Shown: positions 26,327 through 35,939 of the stretch, one piece after another
Layout of the letters: each line of letters begins with the position of its first letter
How positions within the stretch are numbered: the stretch's first letter is position 1
DNA from: an uncultured Alphaproteobacteria bacterium
Lineage (GTDB): Bacteria; Pseudomonadota; Alphaproteobacteria; CAAHEQ01; UBA3637
Assembly: GCA_934216505.1 (NCBI GenBank)
Contig: CAKQBW010000001.1
Span: 87,326 to 151,325, forward strand
Direction of reading: 5' to 3'
Length of the DNA: 64,000 nt
The notes under the pieces: model-generated
What the model was told of the DNA's origin: nothing
Seen by the model: only the letters and a program-made list of their open reading frames with translations
Database searches by the model: none
Position numbers and translations under genes: made by a program

Positions 26327-27370
26327 TTAGTCTTCTGTAATTAAAGCGTCAATAAAATCATCTAATCCTTCACCGTTTAGGACAGTAGGAAGTTGATAGA
26401 CTGTTTTGTTGATACGATGGTCTGTGACCCGACCTTGAGGATAATTATAGGTGCGGATTCTTTCCGAACGATCCCCTGAACCAACTTGATTTTTGCGATT
26501 TGCGGAGCGTTCTTTATCGGCTTTTTGGCGTTCCATGTCGTACAGGGCTGTCCTGAGGCGCACCATCGCTTTTTCTCGGTTTTTGAATTGAGAACGTTCC
26601 TCTTGGCATTCAACGGCAATACCCGTTGGTTTATGGACGATGCGAATTGCACTATCCGTTTTATTGACATGCTGACCGCCCGCACCACTGGCACGACAAG
26701 TTGTAATTTCCAAATCGGCTTCGTTGATTTGAACATCCACTTCTTTGGCCTCAGGAAGAACAGCAACCGTTGCGGCCGAAGTATGCACACGCCCCGAAGT
26801 TTCTGTTTCTGGGACCCGTTGGACACGATGGACGCCTGATTCATATTTTAATCGGGCAAAAACAGAATTTCCGCTGATTTGAGCCACGGCTTCTTTAAAG
26901 CCCCCTAAACCTGTTTCATTTAAATCCAAAACTTCAAATTTCCACTTTTTGATGGCGGCATACCGTTCATACATACGGAAAAGTTCGGCCGCAAAAAGGG
27001 CGGCTTCTTCTCCTCCCGTTCCTGCACGTACTTCCAAAATAACATTGCGTTCATCGGCTTCATCTTTCGGCAGTAATAAGACCTGCATTTGATGTTCCAT
27101 TAGGGGAATTTTTTCTTTTAATTCATAGTATTCATCGTGTGCCATTTGTTTTAATTCAGAATCTAAAAAAGTGTCATCCATCATTTGGGCGTCTTCTTGT
27201 AATTGCTTTTGGGCTTTCAGATATTCTTGGCCAATTTGAACAATTTCTTCCATGGCAGAAAGTTCTTTTGACAGAGAAATAAAAGTTTCCCTGTCTTGTT
27301 CTTGAGTCAAAAGTTGTGTCAATTCCGAATGACGGGCTAAAATTGTTTCTAATTTTTCGTTAAAATTCAT
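26327..27370 (-). CDS. prfA: Peptide chain release factor 1
   Basis: 347 residues. GAGGQHVNKTDSAIR carries the GGQ that triggers peptidyl-tRNA hydrolysis, and RVPETETSGRVHTS precedes it as in RF1. It recognises UAA and UAG. Co-directional with prmC, 25 bases apart. TGA codons in the window behave as stops, so a normal code is assumed. Confidence 0.95.
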   Translation of the reverse strand: MNFNEKLETILARHSELTQLLTQEQDRETFISLSKELSAMEEIVQIGQEYLKAQKQLQEDAQMMDDTFLDSELKQMAHDEYYELKEKIPLMEHQMQVLLLPKDEADERNVILEVRAGTGGEEAALFAAELFRMYERYAAIKKWKFEVLDLNETGLGGFKEAVAQISGNSVFARLKYESGVHRVQRVPETETSGRVHTSAATVAVLPEAKEVDVQINEADLEITTCRASGAGGQHVNKTDSAIRIVHKPTGIAVECQEERSQFKNREKAMVRLRTALYDMERQKADKERSANRKNQVGSGDRSERIRTYNYPQGRVTDHRINKTVYQLPTVLNGEGLDDFIDALITED

Positions 27371-27424
27371 TTTTCAATCCTTTATAATAAGTTTATACCA
27401 AATGTGATTAGTTATTTAAAATAG

Positions 27425-28288
27425 CTAATTTTTTGTTTCTAAACCTGCTAAAGGCGTATTTTCTTCTTTTGAAAAAGTTTTAACTCTTTTACCATCCAAA
27501 TAGAGATCCAATGAATCCCCTTTTCCTGTGCTTATCACCAAATCAGCCAAGGGGACTTCAGGGATAAAATGTTCATTTTTTACAAAAGTTTTATCAATCA
27601 AAACTTTATTGTTTTTAATGTCTTTAATGCTGACCCACACCCGATTAAAAGCCACAAAAGCAACGGGTGCCATAAACACATCATCTGATATTTCTTTTAA
27701 TTCAGGGACACCCTTGGGCTCTTCCTCTTTGATTTCAGGCTTTTGGGATACTGTTTCAGGTTCCAACGAAGCAACTTCTTCTATTACAGGAGGGACAGGA
27801 GAATCCAAGTTTTCCTTTAAAATGGGTGTCTCTGGGTATAGATAAATGGCGATGAGATACCATATGACATAGAGAACGACAACAAATCCCAAAATCTTAA
27901 AAACAGTTTTGGGACTGGGAAGGGGAAACTTTTTTTCTAAAACAAGCATGTCCAAAGGTTCTTCTTGGGTATTACTTGTCTCTTGATGAAAAAGTTCCAC
28001 TAATTCGTCAGGGTTTAATTTTAAAAACTTGGCATAATTCCTTAAAAAGCCAATCGCATAACTACGGGCAGGAAAAACGTAATAATGACCTTTTTCCAAA
28101 GCCTCCAAATAAATACTCTTAATCCGCAAAAGTTCAGAAATTTCATCAATTTCCAATTTCTTTTTCTTGCGTGCATTTTCCAGTATATTTCCCAAGGAAA
28201 CATCTGAAACTTTTTCTTTCGTATGGCTTTTTTCGGTTAATTCTTCAATATCCAAATGGATTATTTTTTCTTTTTTTAACTTAGGCAT
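27425..28288 (-). CDS. RodZ-like helix-turn-helix membrane protein
   Basis: 287 residues: an N-terminal HTH_25/RodZ domain (about 35-105, LGNILENARKKK then EALEKGHYYVFP and YAIGFLRNYAKFL), a single membrane helix near residue 145 (ILGFVVVLYVIWYLIAI), a Glu/Pro-rich linker and a C-terminal DUF4115-type domain. RodZ links MreB to the membrane in cell-shape control. MreB is not in the window. The ATG at 28288 is preferred: AAAGGGA is correctly spaced before it, while the ATG at 28303 lies upstream of that site. Confidence 0.83.
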   Translation of the reverse strand: MPKLKKEKIIHLDIEELTEKSHTKEKVSDVSLGNILENARKKKKLEIDEISELLRIKSIYLEALEKGHYYVFPARSYAIGFLRNYAKFLKLNPDELVELFHQETSNTQEEPLDMLVLEKKFPLPSPKTVFKILGFVVVLYVIWYLIAIYLYPETPILKENLDSPVPPVIEEVASLEPETVSQKPEIKEEEPKGVPELKEISDDVFMAPVAFVAFNRVWVSIKDIKNNKVLIDKTFVKNEHFIPEVPLADLVISTGKGDSLDLYLDGKRVKTFSKEENTPLAGLETKN

Positions 28289-28344
28289 GGGATTCCCTTT
28301 CATTTTTTTATGTATTATATCTTTTTTTTATAAATTGTCCAGTT

Positions 28345-29043
28345 TTATTTCATGTGTATTAAAAAAAAGCTGATAAAAGCGGCAACCCCTAGGGCAGGGC
28401 CATAGGCTCCCTTTTTATGGATATTTAAAGCAGAAAAGAGGACAAAAAATAAAAATGATAAAATTAAGGTGCTACTCAATCCAATCACCCCTAACCATGA
28501 CCCTAAGGCGGTAATCATTTTAACATCGCCACAGCCCAATTCTTTTTTAGGTGAAAAAGCCAAAGCTAGTACAGACAAAATGGAAACAAGGTAGCCACTA
28601 AAAGCTCCCGCTAAGGCCATTTCAACGGAAAAAGAAGCGGATTGGGTGGCAAACAAAATTCCCAATAATAAAAGGGGGAGGGTGAAAAAATCAGGTAAAA
28701 GGCAATACAGTGCATCTACAATGATGGAAGCACATACAATCCATATAAAAAGACATGCTAAAATCTGTAAGGGGGCAGGAATCAATAAGGAGACCAAAGC
28801 AAAAAGAACTGCACATAAACCTGCCCAAAAAAGGCCCCAATAGTAAAGTTTATTTCTGATTTTTTTCCACAGTAAATAGCGTTGTTCGTTTTTTTTATGG
28901 GGGATTCTGGGGCGATGAAACAAACGCAAAATAATTTCACCTGGATCGGCGGGAATCAACTTTCCAAACCTTCCCGAAAAAAAGGGGAGGATGAAACCCA
29001 ATAGCATGCCCCATACAGCAAAAAGAATAATTTTGTTTTCCAT
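28345..29043 (-). CDS. Prepilin peptidase (A24 family, PilD/GspO-like)
   Basis: 232 residues, about seven membrane helices. The two catalytic aspartates of A24 proteases are present in IVDALYCLLPD and in GCGDVKM (GxGD). The Cys-rich N-terminal loop of E. coli-type PilD is missing, giving a short form. It is the likely processing enzyme for the three prepilin-like proteins in this window. The start has no ribosome-binding site and lies 8 bases after a TATAAA box, so the mRNA may be leaderless. Confidence 0.88.
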   Translation of the reverse strand: MENKIILFAVWGMLLGFILPFFSGRFGKLIPADPGEIILRLFHRPRIPHKKNEQRYLLWKKIRNKLYYWGLFWAGLCAVLFALVSLLIPAPLQILACLFIWIVCASIIVDALYCLLPDFFTLPLLLLGILFATQSASFSVEMALAGAFSGYLVSILSVLALAFSPKKELGCGDVKMITALGSWLGVIGLSSTLILSFLFFVLFSALNIHKKGAYGPALGVAAFISFFLIHMK

Positions 29044-29147
29044 GGGGATTATTTATACACAAAAAAAGAAAAGATGCAATAAAATTCTTTCTTTTTTTTA
29101 AAAAAAAGATTATACTGTTGTTGTGAAAAAAACAAAGGAGAAATAAA

Positions 29148-29606
29148 ATGATTCGTGATGAAATTAAAAAAGAACTTGTGGAAGCTATGAAATGCCAAAA
29201 CAAGGACAAAGTGGCAACTTTAAGACTCATCAATGCGGCGATAAAGGACAAAGATATTGCCGACAGAAGTAAAGGGAATTTTAACGGGATTGATGAAGGG
29301 GCTGTGTTGTCTTTGCTTCAAACAATGATTAAGCAACGCAAGGAAAGTATTGCGATGTATCAACAAGGGAATCGGTCCGATTTGGTGGCGCATGAACAAA
29401 GTGAAATTGATGTCATTCAATCTTTTTTGCCTAAACAAATGACCAAAGAAGAAATGATTCATGAAATCCAAAATGTGATTACCGCCAGTGGGGCAACTTC
29501 CATTAAGGATATGGGAAAAGTCATGGGGCTTTTACGGGCCAAGTATGCTGGTCAAATGGATTTTGGTGTTGCCTCAGGAATTATCAAACAGGAATTGTCC
29601 AAATAA
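29148..29606 (+). CDS. yqeY: GatB/YqeY-domain protein
   Basis: 152 residues matching YqeY: RDEIKKELVEAMKCQNKD at the start, the central QRKESIAMYQQGNR and the C-terminal GKVMGLLRAKYAGQMDFG. The domain resembles the tRNA-binding tail of GatB; its role in free-standing form is unclear. AAAGGAG precedes the ATG. The stop codon touches the dnaG start, an order common in alphaproteobacteria. Confidence 0.92.
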   Translation: MIRDEIKKELVEAMKCQNKDKVATLRLINAAIKDKDIADRSKGNFNGIDEGAVLSLLQTMIKQRKESIAMYQQGNRSDLVAHEQSEIDVIQSFLPKQMTKEEMIHEIQNVITASGATSIKDMGKVMGLLRAKYAGQMDFGVASGIIKQELSK

Positions 29607-31316
29607 ATGCAATTTACGCCTGATTTTTTAGATGCTTTAAGGGAACGGATTGTTCTGTCTGATTTGATTGGGCGGCGGGTAAAACTGACACGAAAAGGGC
29701 GGGAATCCTTGGGATTATGTCCTTTTCATCATGAAAAAACGCCGTCTTTTACTATCAATGACGAAAAGGGGTTTTACCATTGCTTTGGGTGTGGTGCCCA
29801 TGGAGATGCGATTCGTTTTTTGGTTGAATTGGAAAAGATGCCCTTTGTGGAAGCCGTAGAGATGTTGGCGAATATGGTGGGTATGCCTTTGCCAAAAGTA
29901 AATCCGCAAGAAAGAATGCATCAGGAAAAACTATCTTCGTTGATTCGCATTATGGAGATTGCTTGTCAGTATTTTGAAGAAGAACTTTCTTTGAATTCGG
30001 GAAAGGTGGGAAAAGAGTATCTGCTTAATCGGGGATTGTCTGAAGAAACTATAAAAAAATACCGCTTGGGTTATGTTCCCCGTGGAAATGGGTTGCTTAA
30101 AAAACTTCAGCAAAATAAAGTGGATTTAAGGCAAGCCCAAAAATTGGGATTATTAGCCTTTAATCAAACCAGAAGTTTGTGGCACGATTATTTTTATGAA
30201 AGAGTTATGTTTCCCATTTTTGACCGAAAAAAGCGTGTGATTGGGTTTAGTGGTCGGATGCTTGAAAAGGGCGAACCGAAGTATTTAAATTCCCCAGAAA
30301 CAGAATTATTTCATAAGGGAGAACAACTGTTTGAATTGCCTTTTGCGATAGACACAATTCGTAAAAAAAATGAAGCCATTGTGGTGGAAGGCAATATGGA
30401 TGTTATCTCTTTACACCAACATGGTTGGACACAAGCAGTGGCTCCTTTGGGGACGGCTTTTACCGAAAATCAATTACAGATTTTATGGCATTTATGTGAT
30501 GAACCCATTATGTGCTTTGATGGGGATACAGCAGGACAGCATGCGATGATTCGGGCAATGAATCGGGCTTTGCCTTTGTTGATTCCAGGTAAAAGTTTGC
30601 GCTTTGCAACATTGCCGTCAGGACAAGATCCAGATGATATGATGCGCCATAATCCCTCTCTATTTAAATCTATTATCCAAGAAGCATCTTCTTTTATTGA
30701 TGTTTTTTGGAATCATGTTTTAACAACACATTTATTGAAAACGCCCGAGCAACTGGCTAAAGCCGAAAAAGATGCTTTTGAGTTAATTCAAAAAATACAA
30801 AATGAAACTGTCAGGTCTTTGTATGCTCAAGAAGTTAAGTATAGGTTTAAGCAACTGACTTATCAGTTAAAAAATCCCAGATTTAAACCCAGAAAAAAAA
30901 TAAAAATAACTTTACCTGAAACAGATAAGATTTTGTTGGCTTATTTGTACGCCTATCCAAAAGAATTAGCGGGTTTTGTAGATGAATTAAATCAATTTAA
31001 CTTTCTTTATGATATTCATGAACAAGCCTTGTATAATGCGTGGGTAGATGCTGTGTGTGAGGGGAAAGTCCCACCTGTCCCCGAAACAGACAATACCTTG
31101 TTGCAAAAGATTGAAAAGATACAAAAATGTCAAACTCCTGAGAGCGTTATTCAGGAAATAACCCACCTGATCAACCACACCAAATTGACCGAGTTAAAAG
31201 AACTGTTTTCTCAAAAACAGGCTGAATATTTAAAAACAGAAGATTTAGCCGTGAAAGCAGAAATAGAAAATTTGCGTCAAGAAATAGAAAATTTTATGGA
31301 TAATGAAGAAGAATAG
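29607..31316 (+). CDS. dnaG: DNA primase
   Basis: 569 residues. An N-terminal CHC2 zinc finger (CPFHHEKTPSF, then FHCFGCGAHGD-like FYHCFGCGAHGD), the core with Toprim metal sites (VVEGNMD, MCFDGDTAGQ), and a C-terminal helicase-binding region. It makes RNA primers for replication. It begins 1 base after yqeY. rpoD, the usual next gene, is absent; a terminator follows. Confidence 0.96.
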   Translation: MQFTPDFLDALRERIVLSDLIGRRVKLTRKGRESLGLCPFHHEKTPSFTINDEKGFYHCFGCGAHGDAIRFLVELEKMPFVEAVEMLANMVGMPLPKVNPQERMHQEKLSSLIRIMEIACQYFEEELSLNSGKVGKEYLLNRGLSEETIKKYRLGYVPRGNGLLKKLQQNKVDLRQAQKLGLLAFNQTRSLWHDYFYERVMFPIFDRKKRVIGFSGRMLEKGEPKYLNSPETELFHKGEQLFELPFAIDTIRKKNEAIVVEGNMDVISLHQHGWTQAVAPLGTAFTENQLQILWHLCDEPIMCFDGDTAGQHAMIRAMNRALPLLIPGKSLRFATLPSGQDPDDMMRHNPSLFKSIIQEASSFIDVFWNHVLTTHLLKTPEQLAKAEKDAFELIQKIQNETVRSLYAQEVKYRFKQLTYQLKNPRFKPRKKIKITLPETDKILLAYLYAYPKELAGFVDELNQFNFLYDIHEQALYNAWVDAVCEGKVPPVPETDNTLLQKIEKIQKCQTPESVIQEITHLINHTKLTELKELFSQKQAEYLKTEDLAVKAEIENLRQEIENFMDNEEE

Positions 31317-31330
31317 TTGATTTGGATAAA

Positions 31331-31358
31331 AAAGGAGCCTTATTCAAGGCTCCTTTTT
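31331..31358. terminator. Bidirectional terminator after dnaG
   Basis: AAAGGAGCCT and AGGCTCCTTT form a 10-bp stem with a 6-base loop, followed by T-rich sequence on the plus strand and A-rich on the left. It separates dnaG from the convergent AsmA-like gene. Confidence 0.85.
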
Positions 31359-31365
31359 GGGTTGT

Positions 31366-32160
31366 TTATTTCAACATATTTGAAAAAGAAGATTCAATCA
31401 GTTGAAAAGCCTTTGTGGCTCCTCTATCCTTTTTTGTGGATAAATAATTGAGGGTGTCTTTCAGGGCTTTTTGACCTGATTTTTGAATTTCTTCAAGAGG
31501 TTGGACCGTCAATTTGTTCACAATAATCATGACAGATTCCTTTAAAGAAGTTTCTTTCTTTTCCCCAATGTTTTTCTCTTGAATATCTGGGAGATTTAAA
31601 GTACTCTTTTTTCCCAAAAAGCCGACTTGAACGGATGAATCCACAATTTGTAAATCCTTGATGACCACTGTTTTTGTGGGGGTAGATGCAGATTTGTCCT
31701 TAGAAGCACCAGAAGCCGCTTTTTGTGTCGGTTGAGTTCCTTTGTTAAAGTAATTTTGAATGTTTTGATTTAAAACCATCAAGTTGATTTGACCATGTTG
31801 GTTTAATTCGGCCAAAATTTTTGTTCCTTTTATCAAAACTTTATCCACGATAATTTTATCGGTCAAGACAGATTTCGGTTGGAATTGTACAGAAATCTCG
31901 TCTAATTTGAATAAGTCATCTTTTGGGAAGCCTTCTGGATTTCCAATTTTCAAATCATTAAAGGACAAGTGGCCACTGAGCAAGGAAATATCGGCTTTGT
32001 CCAAAGAAACATTGGCTTGAACAACTTTCGGTGCATAAGTATTCACAACGGGGACCACCCAATAACTGGCTGTAAAATACCCGATTAAAACAACACACAC
32101 TACAATGGCTAAAATCCACAAGACGGACTTTAATAAGAATTTAGTTAGTTTTTTTAACAT
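31366..32160 (-). CDS. AsmA-like membrane-anchored protein
   Basis: 264 residues: one N-terminal membrane helix (about 10-33), then a periplasmic region with the AsmA/DUF748-type beta repeat (VSLDKADISLLSGHLSFNDLKIGNPEG, here VSLDKADISLLSGHL then SFNDLKIGNPEG). Large AsmA relatives bridge membranes for lipid transfer; this one has only about one repeat unit, so its role is uncertain. An AAAGGAG site precedes the start. It is transcribed toward dnaG. Confidence 0.7.
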   Translation of the reverse strand: MLKKLTKFLLKSVLWILAIVVCVVLIGYFTASYWVVPVVNTYAPKVVQANVSLDKADISLLSGHLSFNDLKIGNPEGFPKDDLFKLDEISVQFQPKSVLTDKIIVDKVLIKGTKILAELNQHGQINLMVLNQNIQNYFNKGTQPTQKAASGASKDKSASTPTKTVVIKDLQIVDSSVQVGFLGKKSTLNLPDIQEKNIGEKKETSLKESVMIIVNKLTVQPLEEIQKSGQKALKDTLNYLSTKKDRGATKAFQLIESSFSNMLK

Positions 32161-32187
32161 TTTTTCTCCTTTCTTTATAATTAACTT

Positions 32188-33072
32188 CTAATTTATTTTT
32201 TTCGTTTTGTCAAGGGTTAAAATAGATTTTTTTGTATCCAATACAACTAGTCCGCCGATGGGCAAAATGATATTTGGTTTTTCATGAGAGTATTCCTTTA
32301 AAAAAACAACAGGGTATTTTTGTGAATCAAAATAGGATAAGCATAATTTACGGATTTCTTTTTTTATGGAAGGCGACATATTGGCCCCCATTTGTCCCAA
32401 AATAAGCCCTTTAATTTTTGAAAAGACGCCTGCCATTTTTAATTGACAAAGCATTCTATCCAACCGATAGGGGGCTTCACCGACTTCCTCTAGAACCAGT
32501 ATTTTATCCTGAGGGTCAGGGAAATAGGGCGTTCCTAAAAGAGAAAGAAAAACGGTTAAATTTCCTCCAATCAACGGCCCTTTGGCTTTTCCCTGAGTGA
32601 TAGGAACAATTTTCACCTCTTGTTTTTGATTTTTGAATATCTTTTTTAAACTTTCTTTAAGTTTCGGGGGTATTTTTTTGAAACCATAGCGTGCCAAAAA
32701 ACCAGAGTAAGTAATAAGGCCAGTTTTGGTTAAAAGGGCATTTTGTAAAGCGGTTGTATCCGAAAAACCAAATAAAATTTTGGGGTAATGTTTGATAACA
32801 TCGTAGTTGATTTTATCCAAAAGCCGCGTCAAACCACCGCCCCCCCGCAGGGGAAGGATCATATCTGTTTGGGCATCTGTGAAGGCTTGCTCTAATTCAG
32901 ATAATCTTTCTTCATCTGAGGCCGCCCAAAAAGAGCAAGGGGAATTAAAAACTTTTTTAGAATAGGTTAGCTGCCCCCCCAACTTTTGTAATTGTTTACT
33001 TAGTTGAATTAAATCATTTTCGCTCAGATCTTTTATTCCCGAAGAAGGGGTAATCAGTCGGATATTTTTCAT
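32188..33072 (-). CDS. ldcA: LD-carboxypeptidase, S66 family
   Basis: 294 residues. The nucleophile motif GFSDTTAL and the LPLRGGGGLTRLLD segment are S66 hallmarks, and the His expected in the triad is in EYSHEKPNI. Such enzymes remove the terminal D-Ala from muramoyl-tetrapeptides during wall recycling. No signal peptide is seen, so it is cytoplasmic. Related microcin-immunity members (MccF) share these motifs and cannot be fully excluded. Confidence 0.85.
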   Translation of the reverse strand: MKNIRLITPSSGIKDLSENDLIQLSKQLQKLGGQLTYSKKVFNSPCSFWAASDEERLSELEQAFTDAQTDMILPLRGGGGLTRLLDKINYDVIKHYPKILFGFSDTTALQNALLTKTGLITYSGFLARYGFKKIPPKLKESLKKIFKNQKQEVKIVPITQGKAKGPLIGGNLTVFLSLLGTPYFPDPQDKILVLEEVGEAPYRLDRMLCQLKMAGVFSKIKGLILGQMGANMSPSIKKEIRKLCLSYFDSQKYPVVFLKEYSHEKPNIILPIGGLVVLDTKKSILTLDKTKKIN

Positions 33073-33173
33073 TTTTTTCCTTTTTGATAAAAAAACCTTG
33101 ATTTTATTTTTAATTTTTTATACTCTTTTTAGTAAGGTATGTCTAGCGAAAAATAACTTTGAGGGAGAAAAAA

Positions 33174-33818
33174 ATGAAAAAACTATTCTTTTTTGCTTTT
33201 ATCGGAGGGGTGATTTCAACTTCTTATGCCCAAGAATCTTTGTTTCCTGAATTGAAATTTCAAGAAGAAGAGGTGCCTCCAACAACAGAATCAGAAGAGA
33301 AAAGTGGTCCAGTCGAAAATACAGAGACAAATCAAGAAATAGCAACCGAAAATTTCACGATGACAGAGGAATCCCCAAAACCAGTTTTAACCGAACAAAC
33401 TGTTCAATCTGAACCTCAAGTGTCTGAAGAATCCCCTGAAGAAGAAGGGGATTCAGAACAAGACGACAAAGAAGAAAAAGTCTATATTGCTTTGGACAAT
33501 ATCCAAACAACAGTCGCAGCGGTTAAAGAGGTTTCGTATTGTCGTGGGAGTTTCATTTTGTTCAACGGGTTCAAGAAAAGACCTTTACAAGAATTGTCTG
33601 TTTCTTTAAAAATCGGTAATACAGATAAGAAATTTGACTTTAAAAATGTTGCCCCTCAAGCCACTTCAGGCAAAAACTTCATTATCATAGGGGAAGACTG
33701 TGCCGCTATTTTGAAAGTGCCTCCTGTAGATATTCAAAAGTGTCAGATTAAAGGAATTTCCAAGAAAAAATGTAAAGAAAAAATTGAGTTTGTTCCTATA
33801 CCACAAGATAACCCGTGA
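33174..33818 (+). CDS. Secreted acidic protein of unknown function
   Basis: 214 residues. A signal peptide (MKKLFFFAFIGGVISTSYA) is followed by a long Glu/Thr/Pro-rich, probably disordered stretch (about 20-105) and a small folded domain with four Cys (SYCRGSFILFNG, GEDCAAIL, KCQIKGISKKKC). I do not recognise the family. GAGGGAG precedes the ATG at 33174. It overlaps the transglycosylase gene by 4 bases, so a wall-related or envelope role is likely. Confidence 0.75.
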   Translation: MKKLFFFAFIGGVISTSYAQESLFPELKFQEEEVPPTTESEEKSGPVENTETNQEIATENFTMTEESPKPVLTEQTVQSEPQVSEESPEEEGDSEQDDKEEKVYIALDNIQTTVAAVKEVSYCRGSFILFNGFKKRPLQELSVSLKIGNTDKKFDFKNVAPQATSGKNFIIIGEDCAAILKVPPVDIQKCQIKGISKKKCKEKIEFVPIPQDNP

Positions 33819-35518
33819 TAAAAGTTTTTTCAATGAAGCAGATTTTTGTTTTTTTGTGGGCTTGTTTTGTTGTCGTTTTGCTAAGTGTCTCCGTGGAGGC
33901 GCAGGATTTTTCAGAGAGCCCTTTGTATCAAAAGATTTTTGAATTACAAAATAAGGGCGAGTATAAGCGGGCCCTTCAATTATCTGAAGAAATTCAAAAT
34001 CCAACTTTGATGGGGTATGTTTTGTACCAACATTATTTTTTTTCAAACCATAAAACGAAAAAATCCGAAATACTTCAGTGGCTGAAAAATTATTCGGATT
34101 ATCCTATTGCGGGAGAAATGTATGCTCTGGGGGTACAAAAAAAAGTATCTCCGCTACCTCGTCCAAAAGGGATTTTTGGGGGAAATACGCACGCTTGTGA
34201 ACACATTGTTCGCTTTGAACCGTCTGATTTGATACGCAGCCTGTCTTTTTCCCATATCACCAAAACAGCAGAACGCAAAAAAGCCCAGAAACAGATGCGT
34301 CAATTTAAGAGGTATTTGTTCAGGGGAAGTACTTTGAATGCCAAAAATTTGCTCAATCAAAAAGAAGTTCAAAAACTTTGGGGGAAGAAAATATCCAACT
34401 ATGCCCGAATAAGTTTGGCTTTTTCTTATTTTTTAGATAACAGAAACGATTTGGCCCAAGTTGAACTCAACAAGATTTTGTCGGGAAATACACACCCTTT
34501 TGCGTATTGGCTTCAAGGAATTGTCCTGTGGCAACAAAATAAACCAGAGCAGGGGGCTGTTTTTTTTGAAAAGGCAACTCAGACCAGTAAAGAGCCGTCT
34601 TTAAAGACAAGTTCTGCCTTTTGGGCGGCTAGGTCTTTCATGCGTTCGGGCCAGTATGACAAGGTCGGGGATTACTTAGAAATAGCCTCAAAATATCCGC
34701 GCTATTTTTATTCGTTCCTCTCTTCTCGTATGCTCGGGGAAAATTTAACACATAACTGGGAAGAACCTCAAAAAATAGAAAACATTGAAAATTCAGAATA
34801 TACTTCTGATGGATTGGAACGCTTTTATATGTTGGATAGGATAGGGTACAAAAAATGGGCTTCAGAAGAATTAACACAACTATACCTGAATTCAGATGAA
34901 GAAGAACGGTGTGCCTTATGGAAAATTGCGGAAGACCATTCCTATGGCTCTGTTTTGAAAAATTTGACAGGGCGATTGGACGGAGAAGAAAGCAGATTTC
35001 CTTTACCCGATTGGACACCTGAAACGGATTGGAAACTAGATAAGACGTTGGTTTATGCTTTTGTGCGTCAAGAATCGTGCTTTAATGTGCGAGCGGAAAG
35101 TAATGTTGGGGCCGTTGGTTTAATGCAGTTGATGCCTTCCACAGCAAAGGAATTGGCCCAATCTTTGCAATGCGATTACAGTGTTAAAAAATTAAAAAAT
35201 CCTGAATATAACTTGGCTTTGGGGCAACACTATTTAACAAGATTGCTTGATTCTCAACAAATTCAAGGAAATTTAATGAAGTTGGCTGTGGCCTATAATG
35301 CTGGCCCTGGAAACCTGAATAAATGGGAAAAAAAGATGGACTATAAGGAGGATCCTTTATTATTTTTAGAAAAGATTCCTTCACGGGAAACACGAACTTT
35401 TGTGGAAAGAATTTTAATAAATTATTGGGTTTATTCTTCATTATTGGGAGAATCTTTGGACTCATTAGATTCATTGATTGAAGGAAAATGGCCTTACTAT
35501 CAGATGTGTTCTAGTTAA
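33815..35518 (+). CDS. Soluble lytic murein transglycosylase (Slt-like)
   Basis: 567 residues: signal peptide ending near VEA-QDF, a long alpha-superhelical region with TPR-like repeats (about 30-400) and a C-terminal SLT domain. The catalytic Glu is in FVRQESCFN, followed by GAVGLMQLMPSTA and AVAYNAGPGN. It cleaves glycan strands in the periplasm, releasing anhydro-muropeptides. The start is either GTG at 33815, coupled to the gene before, or ATG at 33833. Confidence 0.92.
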   Translation: MIKVFSMKQIFVFLWACFVVVLLSVSVEAQDFSESPLYQKIFELQNKGEYKRALQLSEEIQNPTLMGYVLYQHYFFSNHKTKKSEILQWLKNYSDYPIAGEMYALGVQKKVSPLPRPKGIFGGNTHACEHIVRFEPSDLIRSLSFSHITKTAERKKAQKQMRQFKRYLFRGSTLNAKNLLNQKEVQKLWGKKISNYARISLAFSYFLDNRNDLAQVELNKILSGNTHPFAYWLQGIVLWQQNKPEQGAVFFEKATQTSKEPSLKTSSAFWAARSFMRSGQYDKVGDYLEIASKYPRYFYSFLSSRMLGENLTHNWEEPQKIENIENSEYTSDGLERFYMLDRIGYKKWASEELTQLYLNSDEEERCALWKIAEDHSYGSVLKNLTGRLDGEESRFPLPDWTPETDWKLDKTLVYAFVRQESCFNVRAESNVGAVGLMQLMPSTAKELAQSLQCDYSVKKLKNPEYNLALGQHYLTRLLDSQQIQGNLMKLAVAYNAGPGNLNKWEKKMDYKEDPLLFLEKIPSRETRTFVERILINYWVYSSLLGESLDSLDSLIEGKWPYYQMCSS

Positions 35519-35524
35519 TTTCAC

Positions 35525-35553
35525 TTGACAGAACCAAAAAAAGAATATATATA
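35525..35553 (+). promoter_or_regulatory. trxA promoter
   Basis: TTGACA (35525-35530), 17-base spacer, TATATA (35548-35553), with AAAGGAGG and the trxA ATG 24 bases further on. Confidence 0.75.
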
Positions 35554-35577
35554 AGAGGTATTATAAAGGAGGAAACA

Positions 35578-35898
35578 ATGGAAATTTTAAATGATACAAC
35601 TTTTGATAACAAAGTCTTAGTGGCCCCTAAGGCTGTTTTGGTTGATTTTTTTGCCACTTGGTGTGGCCCTTGTCGGCAAATGTTGCCCGTCGTTGAGGAA
35701 GTTGCGCAAGAACTTCAAGAAAAAATTGATGTTTATAAGGTAGATGTAGATGAGGCTTCGCTTATCTCTGATCGGTATGAAATTCAAAGTATTCCTCATT
35801 TGATTCTATTTAAGGCAGGAAAGATTTTGGCCCAAAAGAATGGAGCCTGTAGCAAAGCCGAATTGTTAAAATGGATAGATGAAAACACAAAGGTCTAG
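35578..35898 (+). CDS. trxA: Thioredoxin
   Basis: 106 residues with the active site WCGPC (residues 28-32) and the cis-proline segment SIPHL. It reduces protein disulfides in the cytoplasm. It has its own promoter and strong ribosome-binding site. It is the last clear housekeeping gene before the dif-like region. Confidence 0.95.
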   Translation: MEILNDTTFDNKVLVAPKAVLVDFFATWCGPCRQMLPVVEEVAQELQEKIDVYKVDVDEASLISDRYEIQSIPHLILFKAGKILAQKNGACSKAELLKWIDENTKV

Positions 35899-35939
35899 TA
35901 CTTATAGCGCCATATTCACACCTGACACCATAAAATACA

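Noticed and set aside
32188..33072. Microcin C immunity protein MccF
   Set aside because: No microcin biosynthesis genes are nearby and the neighbours are wall-related, so LD-carboxypeptidase is the simpler reading.
35899..35939. A second dif-like site that would mark the other end of an integrated phage
   Set aside because: Only the outer bases resemble dif; the inner CATAA/TTATG arms are absent, so an integrated element cannot be delimited.
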